From contig JAIQFE010000019.1 of the NCBI GenBank assembly GCA_020073445.1, positions 124,001 through 188,000 on the forward strand: a DNA stretch of 64,000 bases, given 5' to 3'. Made by a program: the position numbers and the translations under genes. Under the pieces are notes generated by a model, which saw nothing but the letters and a program-made list of their open reading frames with translations, did no database searches and was not told the origin of the DNA. The stretch's first letter is position 1. The number at the start of each line of letters is the position of its first letter. The stretch is from Terriglobia bacterium. GTDB taxonomy: Bacteria > Acidobacteriota > Terriglobia > Bryobacterales > Bryobacteraceae. Shown piece after piece: positions 11,509 to 19,367 of this stretch.

Positions 11509-12776
11509 GCTACTCCCGCCAAAACGTACGGACCCTCCGGAACCACGGCGATGCGGCTGCTCGTGGGCAGTTGGGCGAAGAGCGCCTTCACGGCTTCGGA
11601 GGGATCCCGGAAGCCCGGGCCCCACAGCCCGCCGATGAATTGCTCCGGCACGCCCGGCACGCAGTATGACACCTTGGCCTTCTGCGTCGCTAGCGCGAGT
11701 TTTTCGAGCTGCCACTGATCGATCGTCACCGGCACGTTTTCGATCGACCTCAGGAACTCGGTGTCCGAGGTGTGCTCGCAGACCATGCGGGTGAACTCCG
11801 GCGCGCCGACGCCTTCATCGCACGCCCCGAACAGGAGAATGTTCCCGCCCTGCCGCACGATTTGCGAAGCAGCCGTGATCCCTTTGATGCTCTGGTAAAA
11901 CGTCATGTCGAGAGGGAAGCCGGCGCCCGTGGTGATCACCGCGTCGAACGGTTTGCCGACTGTCTGCATCAGGGCACTCGAAACCCAGCGGACGCCCGTG
12001 CGATGAGCCGCCTCCGGCTCGCCAGCGAACACCGCCGCGATCTTTCGATCCCGCGTGAGCGAGACGTCGACGATGAAATCATGCCGGGCCATCCGCGCAA
12101 TTTCTAGGAGCTCAGCATGGAGCGGATTATCGTCGATCGATCCTTCGCGCGCCCTTGGATCGCGCATGAAGCGCGAGCTGTGCAGTTCCTTGATGGTCGC
12201 CTCGGCAGCCAGGCCGGGCGCGACCAACTTGCGGCCTCCGGAAAACCCGAGCATCAGATGCGGCTCGATGAATCCTAGAGAGAGGTGCAGGTCCGCGCCG
12301 ATGAAGCGCTCGTCGATAAATACCGGCGTGCCGGATTTCGTGGTGCCGATGCGGCGATGCTGGGAAGCGTTGCGCGCGTCGTGATTGAGAACCTCGAAAT
12401 TCGCGGCCGTCTCTTCTCCCACGATATGCCGGATTTCCGCCGGTGTCGCCGCGCGGTGCAGGCCCGTCGCGATCAGGATACGGATGCCTTCTTTCGGGAT
12501 CCCAGCGGCCTGCAAACGCCGCAGCAAAGGCGGCAAAACGATAGGATTTGGCGCGGGCCGGGTGATGTCGCAAACGGAAATGGCCGCCGATCTCTTTCCT
12601 GCCGATAGCGAAGCTAGCGGCTCACCTTGAGTGGGCCGATCCAACGCAGCTTCGATCGACGCGACGGGATCCGCCAGCGCCGCGATCGACGGGGACTTCA
12701 GAACGCTGTATTCATGCGTATCGGGAAGGTCGATTTCGAGGCCGTTGCGGCCAAAGGCGAGCGAAGCACGCATCAC
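11505..12776 (-). CDS. LarA-family (lactate racemase-like, DUF2088) protein
   Basis: 423 residues with the two-domain LarA fold. Family marks are SVCDITRPAPNPI, the ATGLHRAATPAEI stretch, and GFIEPHLMLGFSGGRKLVAPGL, where the Lys of SGGRK matches the residue that binds the nickel-pincer cofactor in LarA. Such enzymes racemise or epimerise 2-hydroxy acids. The cofactor-making genes larB, larC and larE are not in the window, so the substrate and even nickel use are uncertain. Two Met codons (12776 and 12773) could start it. Confidence 0.75.
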   Translation of the reverse strand: MMRASLAFGRNGLEIDLPDTHEYSVLKSPSIAALADPVASIEAALDRPTQGEPLASLSAGKRSAAISVCDITRPAPNPIVLPPLLRRLQAAGIPKEGIRILIATGLHRAATPAEIRHIVGEETAANFEVLNHDARNASQHRRIGTTKSGTPVFIDERFIGADLHLSLGFIEPHLMLGFSGGRKLVAPGLAAEATIKELHSSRFMRDPRAREGSIDDNPLHAELLEIARMARHDFIVDVSLTRDRKIAAVFAGEPEAAHRTGVRWVSSALMQTVGKPFDAVITTGAGFPLDMTFYQSIKGITAASQIVRQGGNILLFGACDEGVGAPEFTRMVCEHTSDTEFLRSIENVPVTIDQWQLEKLALATQKAKVSYCVPGVPEQFIGGLWGPGFRDPSEAVKALFAQLPTSSRIAVVPEGPYVLAGVA

Positions 12777-12789
12777 CTTGAATCTACCA

Positions 12790-13794
12790 TCAAGCGTTTA
12801 CGTCAATCACCATCCGGCCCCGGATCTGCCCCGCCAGAATCTTTTCGCCCAGCTCGAAGACTTTCCCCAATGGCGCGACATCGGTCAACGAGTCCACCAG
12901 CTTCACCGGCAGATCCGTCGCCAGCCGCGACCAGATTTCCAGGCGCAGCGCCTTCGACGCCTTCGACGAATCGATCCCCAGCAGGTTCACGCCGCGCAGG
13001 ATAAACGGGAAAACGGTGGTATTGAGCGCAGCTCCGCCCGCCAGCCCGCATGCCGCAACGCTCCCGCGCGCTTCGAGCGATCGCAGGACTGCCGCGAGCG
13101 TATCGCCGCCGACCGAATCGATCGCCGCTGCCCAGCGTTCGGTGTCCAGGGGACGTTTGGAAGGCGCGGCCAGCGTGGTCCGGCTCAGCATTTCTGTCGC
13201 GCCCAGGCTCCGCAGGTAGTTGTGCAACTCCGGCCGGCCCGTGGAAGCAACGACCTTGTAGCCGAGATTCGCCAGCAGCGCGACCGCCAAGCTGCCCACT
13301 CCGCCCGCGGCTCCGGTGACCAGGACTTCGCGGCCTCCCGGCTTCAACCCGTGCTTTTCGAGCGCCAGCAGGCTCTGCATCGCCGTGAATCCGGCCGTTC
13401 CGATGCCCATGGCCTCCACCAGCGTCATTCCTTTCGGCAGCGGAACAATGTGCTCGGCGTTCAGCCTTGCCAGTTGGGCGTAGCCGCCCCACATGGTTTC
13501 TGATGTGCCGCATCCGGTCACCACCACTTGATCGCCAGGCTTGAAATCGGCCGACGACGATTCTTCTACCGTTCCCGCGAAATCGACGCCGGGAACCATA
13601 GGAAAGTTGCGGATCACGCCCGGCCGCCCGGTGACCGCCAGACCGTCCTTGTAATTCAGGCTGGAATAGGCGATCCGTACCAGAACTTCGCCCGGCGGAA
13701 GGGCCGATCGCTCCAGTTTTTGAATCGATGCCGAAGTCTTTCCATCGTCTTGGGTAACTAGAATCGCCGTGAAGGTCGTCACTCTCGGTATCAT
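12790..13794 (-). CDS. MDR-family quinone oxidoreductase, YhdH/YhfP (acryloyl-CoA reductase-like)
   Basis: 334 residues. The start at 13794 is where homology begins (MIPRVTTFTAILV); the longer frame upstream has no family similarity and overlaps the divergent gene. Family marks are YSSLNYKDGLAVTG, PGVDFAGTVE, GIGTAGFTAMQSLLALE and the nucleotide-binding VTGAAGGVGSLAVALLA. YhdH/AcuI members reduce acryloyl-CoA or quinones with NADPH and lack the zinc ligands of alcohol dehydrogenases, as here. A lone gene with no pathway neighbour. Confidence 0.88.
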   Translation of the reverse strand: MIPRVTTFTAILVTQDDGKTSASIQKLERSALPPGEVLVRIAYSSLNYKDGLAVTGRPGVIRNFPMVPGVDFAGTVEESSSADFKPGDQVVVTGCGTSETMWGGYAQLARLNAEHIVPLPKGMTLVEAMGIGTAGFTAMQSLLALEKHGLKPGGREVLVTGAAGGVGSLAVALLANLGYKVVASTGRPELHNYLRSLGATEMLSRTTLAAPSKRPLDTERWAAAIDSVGGDTLAAVLRSLEARGSVAACGLAGGAALNTTVFPFILRGVNLLGIDSSKASKALRLEIWSRLATDLPVKLVDSLTDVAPLGKVFELGEKILAGQIRGRMVIDVNA

Positions 13795-13808
13795 AGACCG
13801 TTCAGAGC

Positions 13809-16211
13809 ATGCCCGTTTACATGGAACAACACCAAAGCTCGTCGCGGCCGTATCTTCCCATCCTGCTGGTCTTGTTCGCCGGGAGCGGCTGCGCGGCGCT
13901 GATTTACGAAATCGTCTGGTTCCAGCTGCTTCAGCTGGCCATCGGCTCATCCGCGGTGTCGCTCGGCGCATTGCTGGGAACGTTCATGGGTGGGATGTGC
14001 CTGGGCAGCATCCTGCTTCCGAAGAAAATTTCGACGCGGCATCATCCGCTGCGCGTGTACGCCTACCTCGAACTGGGCATCGGAGCGCTGGGCTTGCTCG
14101 TCTTGTGGGCGATCCCGGTTCTCGACCGGGTCTATGCCGCCGTGGCCAGCATCGGGCTGCAGGGCGTATTCCTGCGAGCAGTCGTAGCTGCCATCTGCCT
14201 CATGCCGCCGACCCTGCTGATGGGAGCGTCTCTGCCCGCCATAGCGCGCTGGATCGAGACCACGCCGAGCGGCATCTCCTGGCTCGGATTTTTCTACGGC
14301 GGAAATATCGCGGGGGCGGTGGCCGGAAGCCTGATCGCCGGATTCTATCTCCTGCGCGTTTACGACATGGCATTTACCACGTACATGGCTGTTTTGATCA
14401 ACGTGGCGGTCGGAGGGCTCGCGCTGCTGCTGGCCCGATCGGCCGAATACAGCCCGCGTGTCGAGGATTCCAGCGCTGCGCCGGTGCGCGCTCCCGACGC
14501 CAAGATCGTATACATCGTCATCGGGATCTCCGGCATGTGCGCCCTGGGCGCCGAAGTCGTCTGGACGCGTCTGCTCGCGACTATGCTGGGCGCTACGGTT
14601 TACACATTCTCCGTGATTCTCGCGGTGTTTCTGGTCGGGTTGGGAATCGGCAGCAGTGCTGGAGCACTGGTGGCGCGGTCGATCGCGCGGCCCCGCGTCG
14701 CGCTGGGATTCTGCCAGTTTCTGGCCGCGGCGGGCGTCGGTTGGACCGCCTTCATGCTGGCCGATTCGATTCCTTACTGGCCGGTAAATCCGATTCTGTC
14801 CACCAGCCCGTGGTTTACCTTCCAGATTGATCTGGTGCGCAGCCTCTGGGCCGTGCTGCCCGCCACGATCATGTGGGGCGCCAGCTTTCCGATCGCGCTC
14901 GCGGCTGTGGCGGCGCCGGGCGAAGATCCAGGGCGCCTCGCCGGAGAGACCTACGCGGCGAATACCGTCGGCGCGATCCTGGGCGCTCTGGCCTTCAGCA
15001 TCGTGATCATTCCTCTGGTCGGAACCAGCAATGCGGAGCGAATCCTTATGACGATCTCCGCCATCGGCGCGATGATGGCTCTCGCGTATCTGGGGAAGGC
15101 GTTCGCGGGATACATGCTGGCCGGGTGTTTTGTGATCTCCTTCCTGATCCGCATGGTCGATGACGTTCCTTGGCAGTCATTGGCGTACGGCCGCCGCAGC
15201 ATCACGACCACCGATGCCGGCCAGCCTCTCTACATCGGGGAAGGGATGAACTCGTCCGTCGTCATTTCGCAGCTTCCGAGCGGCCAGCGATACTTCCACG
15301 TGAGCGGGAAGGTGGAGGCGTCCACGGAACCTTTCGATATGCGGCTCCAGCGCATGCTGGGGCACATTTCCGCGCTGGTCGACAAGGATCCGCGCTCGGT
15401 ACTGATTGTCGGCTTCGGCGCGGGCGTTACCGCGGGCTCGTTCACGACGTACCCGGAGATCATGCGGATCGTGATCTGCGAGATCGAGAAGCTGATCCCG
15501 CCCGCGGCTACGCGCTATTTCGGCGATGAGAATTACCACGTGCTGAACGATCCCCGCACCGACATTCACTATGACGATGCGCGCCACTTCGTGCTGACCA
15601 CCGCGGAGAAGTTCGACATCATCACTTCCGACCCCATACATCCCTGGGTGAAAGGCGCGGCGACGCTGTACTCGAAAGAATATTTCGAGGAGTGCAAGCG
15701 ACATCTGAAGCCGGGTGGCGTGATCACGCAATGGGTGCCGCTCTATGAGAGCGATCCGGACACGGTGAAGAGTGAGATCGCGACTTTCTTCGATGTGTTT
15801 CCCAATGGGACCATCTGGGCCAACGACAACAACGGCCAAGGTTACGATGTGGTCCTGCTGGGGCAAGTCGAGCCGACCAAGATCGACGTGGACGCGTTGC
15901 AGCAGCGGCTGGATCGCCCGGACTACGCGAAAGTACGCGCGTCGCTGCAACAGGTCGGATTCCCGAGCGCGATGAGCCTGCTGGACACGTATCTCGGCCG
16001 AGCTTCCGATCTAAAGCCGTGGCTCGCGAACGCGCAGATTAATCGCGATATCGACTTACGCCTGCAATACCTCGCCGGCATGGGCGTCAACAATTTCAGC
16101 GCGAGTGCCATCGCCAGCGAGATCGCTCGCGTCCGCCAATTCCCGCAGGATATGTTCACCGGCACGCCGGAATCGATCGGGGCGCTGCAAGGCTCCCTGG
16201 TGCGCTTTTAA
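13809..16211 (+). CDS. Fused MFS-like transporter/spermidine synthase-like protein
   Basis: 800 residues. The first 470 or so form about 12-14 transmembrane helices (for example AALIYEIVWFQLLQLAIG, AVSLGALLGTFMGGMCLG). The C-terminal part is a Rossmann methyltransferase/spermidine-synthase fold with SVLIVGFGAGVTAGSF as the nucleotide loop and DARHFVLTTAEKFDIITSDP as the acidic motif. Such fusions are common in soil acidobacteria. Whether they make or move polyamines is not established. The start may be ATG 13809 or 13821. It overlaps the next convergent gene by 4 nt. Confidence 0.85.
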   Translation: MPVYMEQHQSSSRPYLPILLVLFAGSGCAALIYEIVWFQLLQLAIGSSAVSLGALLGTFMGGMCLGSILLPKKISTRHHPLRVYAYLELGIGALGLLVLWAIPVLDRVYAAVASIGLQGVFLRAVVAAICLMPPTLLMGASLPAIARWIETTPSGISWLGFFYGGNIAGAVAGSLIAGFYLLRVYDMAFTTYMAVLINVAVGGLALLLARSAEYSPRVEDSSAAPVRAPDAKIVYIVIGISGMCALGAEVVWTRLLATMLGATVYTFSVILAVFLVGLGIGSSAGALVARSIARPRVALGFCQFLAAAGVGWTAFMLADSIPYWPVNPILSTSPWFTFQIDLVRSLWAVLPATIMWGASFPIALAAVAAPGEDPGRLAGETYAANTVGAILGALAFSIVIIPLVGTSNAERILMTISAIGAMMALAYLGKAFAGYMLAGCFVISFLIRMVDDVPWQSLAYGRRSITTTDAGQPLYIGEGMNSSVVISQLPSGQRYFHVSGKVEASTEPFDMRLQRMLGHISALVDKDPRSVLIVGFGAGVTAGSFTTYPEIMRIVICEIEKLIPPAATRYFGDENYHVLNDPRTDIHYDDARHFVLTTAEKFDIITSDPIHPWVKGAATLYSKEYFEECKRHLKPGGVITQWVPLYESDPDTVKSEIATFFDVFPNGTIWANDNNGQGYDVVLLGQVEPTKIDVDALQQRLDRPDYAKVRASLQQVGFPSAMSLLDTYLGRASDLKPWLANAQINRDIDLRLQYLAGMGVNNFSASAIASEIARVRQFPQDMFTGTPESIGALQGSLVRF

Positions 16212-16969
16212 GCGGCGTCGAAGAGAAGGCTGGTGCAGGTGACGCCCGCCTCGGCCTTCAGCATCTCCGAATTGTCGATCCTGCGCACCCGGAATCCCGA
16301 ACGTTCTAGCAATTCGCTGGTCCGCGGGAACGCTGCCGGCATCACGACCGTTTCGCCGATCCGTAATGCGTTCGCGCCTCGCGGCTCCGGCACATCCAGG
16401 AACTTTAGCGAGCAGAAAGCATCCGCATCCATCCAGGCACGGTTCGCCAGGATGGTGTCCTCGCCCACGTAAGTGCATGCGGTCTTGAGGTGCAGGCAGC
16501 CACGCACCTCGACCGGCACGACGAAGTATCCCAGCGGATGCAGCATCGTCGCCAGCTGTTGGATGCCCGCGATATTTGTCCGCCGCGAGTATCCCACGTA
16601 CAGCGTTTTGCCGATGCGCATCACGTCGCCGCCTTCGAGCGTCGCCGGTTCGACGATGTGGCGTAGTTCCCGATACTTCGCCAGCGCCCGCGCGAGCGAC
16701 TCTCCTTCGCCCCGCCGCGATGCCGCACCCAAACGGGTCATCACCGCGATCTCATCCAGTACGATCGCCGGATCTTCCACGAAGACACTGTCCGGCAGCT
16801 TGGGTTCCGCAGGCAGTACTTCAACGTGTACGCCGAGTTCCGCTAAACAAGCCTGGTACTGACGATGTTGTTCGATCGCCAGCGCCAGATCGATCGGCTC
16901 GCGATCCAGGAATTCCAGCTCGCAATTTGCAATCGTGGGGCTGACCTCCCGGGTAATCGCCCGCAGCAT
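16208..16969 (-). CDS. Dimethylarginine dimethylaminohydrolase-like amidinotransferase-superfamily hydrolase
   Basis: 253 residues, matching DDAH length. Substrate and catalytic residues are visible: PDSVFVEDPAIV, TLEGGDVMRIGKTLYVG, the His of GCLHLKTACT, and the nucleophilic Cys of GVTCTSLLF (C245). The family hydrolyses methylated arginine to citrulline and dimethylamine, or related guanidino compounds. Its start and the upstream peptidase stop overlap (TAATG), so the two are co-transcribed; a joint role in peptide or arginine turnover is inference. Confidence 0.88.
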   Translation of the reverse strand: MLRAITREVSPTIANCELEFLDREPIDLALAIEQHRQYQACLAELGVHVEVLPAEPKLPDSVFVEDPAIVLDEIAVMTRLGAASRRGEGESLARALAKYRELRHIVEPATLEGGDVMRIGKTLYVGYSRRTNIAGIQQLATMLHPLGYFVVPVEVRGCLHLKTACTYVGEDTILANRAWMDADAFCSLKFLDVPEPRGANALRIGETVVMPAAFPRTSELLERSGFRVRRIDNSEMLKAEAGVTCTSLLFDAA

Positions 16970-18378
16970 TATTTCGTCGCCGATACTTCCATGACCGCTT
17001 CCCAGGTAAACCGCGCGAAGCTATAAAGCGACGATTCCAGCAGCCTCTCGACGTCGCTATGCGCGCCGTAATTGGTGCGATCCGTATCGCTTGCCGCCGG
17101 ACCGATGCCGTAGCTCTGCATTCCCTTCGCTCGCAGAAATGCCATGTCGGTAGCGCCCGTGAGCATGGTAGGCAGGGTCACGGAGCCGGGATACATCCGC
17201 TTGCTCACGGTCTCGAGCGCGCGGAACATGTCCGTATCCAGCCGTGAGGGAGGCGTCGGAGGACGGTCCCCATCCGTCAAACGCTGGATCTTCACCGCCG
17301 GATCGCCGATCAGGCGCTGCATCTGATCGAAGAAGGCCTTGTCGTCTTCGCCGGGCGCCATGCGGACGTCGATGGTGGCTTCCGCTTCCGAAGGGATCAC
17401 GTTCATGCGGAATCCGGCGTTGAGGATGGTCGGCACCACGGAAGTCCGCAGCATCGAATAGTGCATCGGCTCGTTCTCGGCCAGATATTTCTGGATCGCT
17501 GCGCCGCGCTTGGTATCGGTGATCCCGTTGTAGCGAGCCGCTGCTTCAGGCGGGCTGATGCCGGCCAGCCGTTCGAAATAGGTCCGGGTGGTATCGTTCA
17601 TTCGCAGCGGCGTTTCCCAGGTACCGAGCTTCGCCACCGCCGCCGACAAATGCGTGAGCGCATTGTCGGTGCGCGGGATCGATCCATGTCCCGACGTCCC
17701 GTTCACCACCAGCCGGATCCGTCGCGGCAGTTTCTCAGTCGTCGAGACGGTCACGGTGGTGACGCGCCCGCCACTAAGAGTCGCGCCTCCGCCTTCGGTC
17801 AAACAGAACTCCGCTTCGATCTGGCTGAAGTGCTGATTCGCCATGAACTCGATGCCCGGCTTGGTGGTCCCCTCTTCTCCGGATTCGGCCAGGAAGATCA
17901 CGTCGCGATCGAGCTCCGCGTTGGTACGCTTCAACAGCAGCATAAGCACCAGGTTCGCGGCGAGTTTGTCCTTATCGTCCACGCTGCCGCGACCCCAAAC
18001 ATACCCGTCCTTGCGAATCGCCCCGAACGGGTCCACGGGCCACTTCTCCCGTTGCACCCCGACCACGTCGGTGTGGGCCATGATCAGGATCGGGCGCTTC
18101 GTGCCGTTGCCCTTAATACGCGCCACCAGGTTGGCCCGCGCGGGCTCCAGCGCGAAAATCTGCGACGGGATGCCCTCCGCATCGAAGACTTTCTTAATGT
18201 AGGTGATTACCGCCGTCTCATTCCCTGGTGGATTGCTCGAGTCGATCTGGACTAACGCGCTGTAGTGGCGCAGGATCTCGGCTTCCTGTGCCTTCCAGTC
18301 GATCGTCTTCCAGTTACGGGCCGGCGTTTGCCCCGCTGCAATCCCGGATAGGAGTGCGACTACGGCTATGAATCGCAT
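16969..18378 (-). CDS. Secreted M20-family metallopeptidase
   Basis: 469 residues from ATG 18378, where a signal peptide begins (MRFIAVVALLSGIAAGQ). The longer upstream frame lies over the divergent gene. Zinc-site residues of M20/ArgE-DapE enzymes are present: MAHTDVVGV, RGSVDDKDKLAANL, ESGEEGTT and the late NYGAHSDVE. The dimerisation domain has GTSGHGSIP. It probably removes residues from peptides or acylated amino acids in the periplasm. Coupled to the DDAH-like gene downstream. Confidence 0.88.
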   Translation of the reverse strand: MRFIAVVALLSGIAAGQTPARNWKTIDWKAQEAEILRHYSALVQIDSSNPPGNETAVITYIKKVFDAEGIPSQIFALEPARANLVARIKGNGTKRPILIMAHTDVVGVQREKWPVDPFGAIRKDGYVWGRGSVDDKDKLAANLVLMLLLKRTNAELDRDVIFLAESGEEGTTKPGIEFMANQHFSQIEAEFCLTEGGGATLSGGRVTTVTVSTTEKLPRRIRLVVNGTSGHGSIPRTDNALTHLSAAVAKLGTWETPLRMNDTTRTYFERLAGISPPEAAARYNGITDTKRGAAIQKYLAENEPMHYSMLRTSVVPTILNAGFRMNVIPSEAEATIDVRMAPGEDDKAFFDQMQRLIGDPAVKIQRLTDGDRPPTPPSRLDTDMFRALETVSKRMYPGSVTLPTMLTGATDMAFLRAKGMQSYGIGPAASDTDRTNYGAHSDVERLLESSLYSFARFTWEAVMEVSATK

Positions 18379-18453
18379 GGAACTATTATGCTCTTTCGCC
18401 GGTCTATGCACTTTCGCCGGTCGGGGGGGCCGCTGGTTGCTAAACTGAGCGAC

Positions 18454-18876
18454 ATGCTCGCCGATAAGAAAGCTTTGACCCTGTCCGTCGCTAAGCGTAT
18501 CGCCGCTGCAGCCGAACAAGAGGCGGCGAAGAACAACTGGAACATATTCATCGCCATCGTGGATGACGGCGGCAACCTCATGTTTCTGGAACGGATGGAC
18601 GATTCGCAGCTCGCCAGCCAGGAAGTCTCCATCGCCAAGGCTCGCAGCGCTTTGTTGTTCAAGCGTCCGACCAAAGCCCTGGAAGATTCGGTGTCCGGCG
18701 GGCGCATGGTGGTGATGGCGCTCGCCAACGCCGTGCCGGTGGAAGGCGGGCTTCCGCTGATGGCCTACGGCAAGATTGTCGGGGCCATCGGAATCAGCGG
18801 TGTCAGCTCTGCTCAGGACGGGATCATCGCCAAAGCCGGTGCGGACGAGCTCGAGAAGATCCTGTCGCAAGGTTAG
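18454..18876 (+). CDS. GlcG/HbpS family haem-degrading-type protein
   Basis: 140 residues from ATG 18454; upstream in-frame codons lie in the promoter gap and do not look like this family. The fold marks are LTLSVAKRIAAAAEQEA, FIAIVDDGGNLMFLERMD, SIAKARSALLFKRP and the C-terminal GKIVGAIGISGVSSAQD. GlcG/HbpS proteins bind haem or cobalamin, or serve as accessory proteins; the activity here is unknown. Divergent from the M20 peptidase gene. Confidence 0.85.
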   Translation: MLADKKALTLSVAKRIAAAAEQEAAKNNWNIFIAIVDDGGNLMFLERMDDSQLASQEVSIAKARSALLFKRPTKALEDSVSGGRMVVMALANAVPVEGGLPLMAYGKIVGAIGISGVSSAQDGIIAKAGADELEKILSQG

Positions 18877-18923
18877 GAAACGAAGTCCCAGCCGCGGGTC
18901 TCTATTTATTCGGAGAGATTCGT

Positions 18924-19367
18924 ATGTGTGACTATTCTCTTGCAGAAGTGAGGAACCGGTTGGCGGTGGAAGGGGAAGACCTGACCGTCTATCGCTTTCC
19001 TACGGGAACTCTTGGATTTACTGCGCCGGCGGAACTGGAACAGCGCCCCGAAATGCGCGGCTGGCGTTCCTGGTTCAGTCTGCGGCAAGTGCCGTGCGCG
19101 GTGTGCATTCCTCCCGGTGCGCGGCTTGTGCTGCGGGATATTCCGGCGCGCCTGCAATCCAGTTTGGGAATCGGAACCGAGGAAGAAGTGGTCTTTGTTC
19201 AGGTCGGCATGGACGCCGGACGGCACCGCGATGCTATCCGCTTTCGCAACAACCAGGAACTGTTGCTGCAGCGCCTTGCCGAGGGCCAGCGCGCCCGCAT
19301 GGTTTCTCTTGGCGGCGACATGGCCACCGTTGAAGAAACGGTTACCGGAATCGCGGGCCGGGTCTAA
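18924..19367 (+). CDS. Conserved hypothetical protein (MCDYSL family)
   Basis: 147 residues beginning MCDYSLAEVRNRLAVEGEDL. A start of this type is seen in a conserved hypothetical family of proteobacteria and acidobacteria. No signal peptide or membrane segment. The Cys pair in VPCAVCIPPG is the only conspicuous motif. Function unknown. It ends in a short convergent overlap with the acyltransferase fusion gene. Confidence 0.7.
   Translation: MCDYSLAEVRNRLAVEGEDLTVYRFPTGTLGFTAPAELEQRPEMRGWRSWFSLRQVPCAVCIPPGARLVLRDIPARLQSSLGIGTEEEVVFVQVGMDAGRHRDAIRFRNNQELLLQRLAEGQRARMVSLGGDMATVEETVTGIAGRV

Noticed and set aside
18379-18870. N-terminal extension of the M20 peptidase
   Set aside because: Runs antisense to the GlcG/HbpS gene; a signal peptide begins at 18378.
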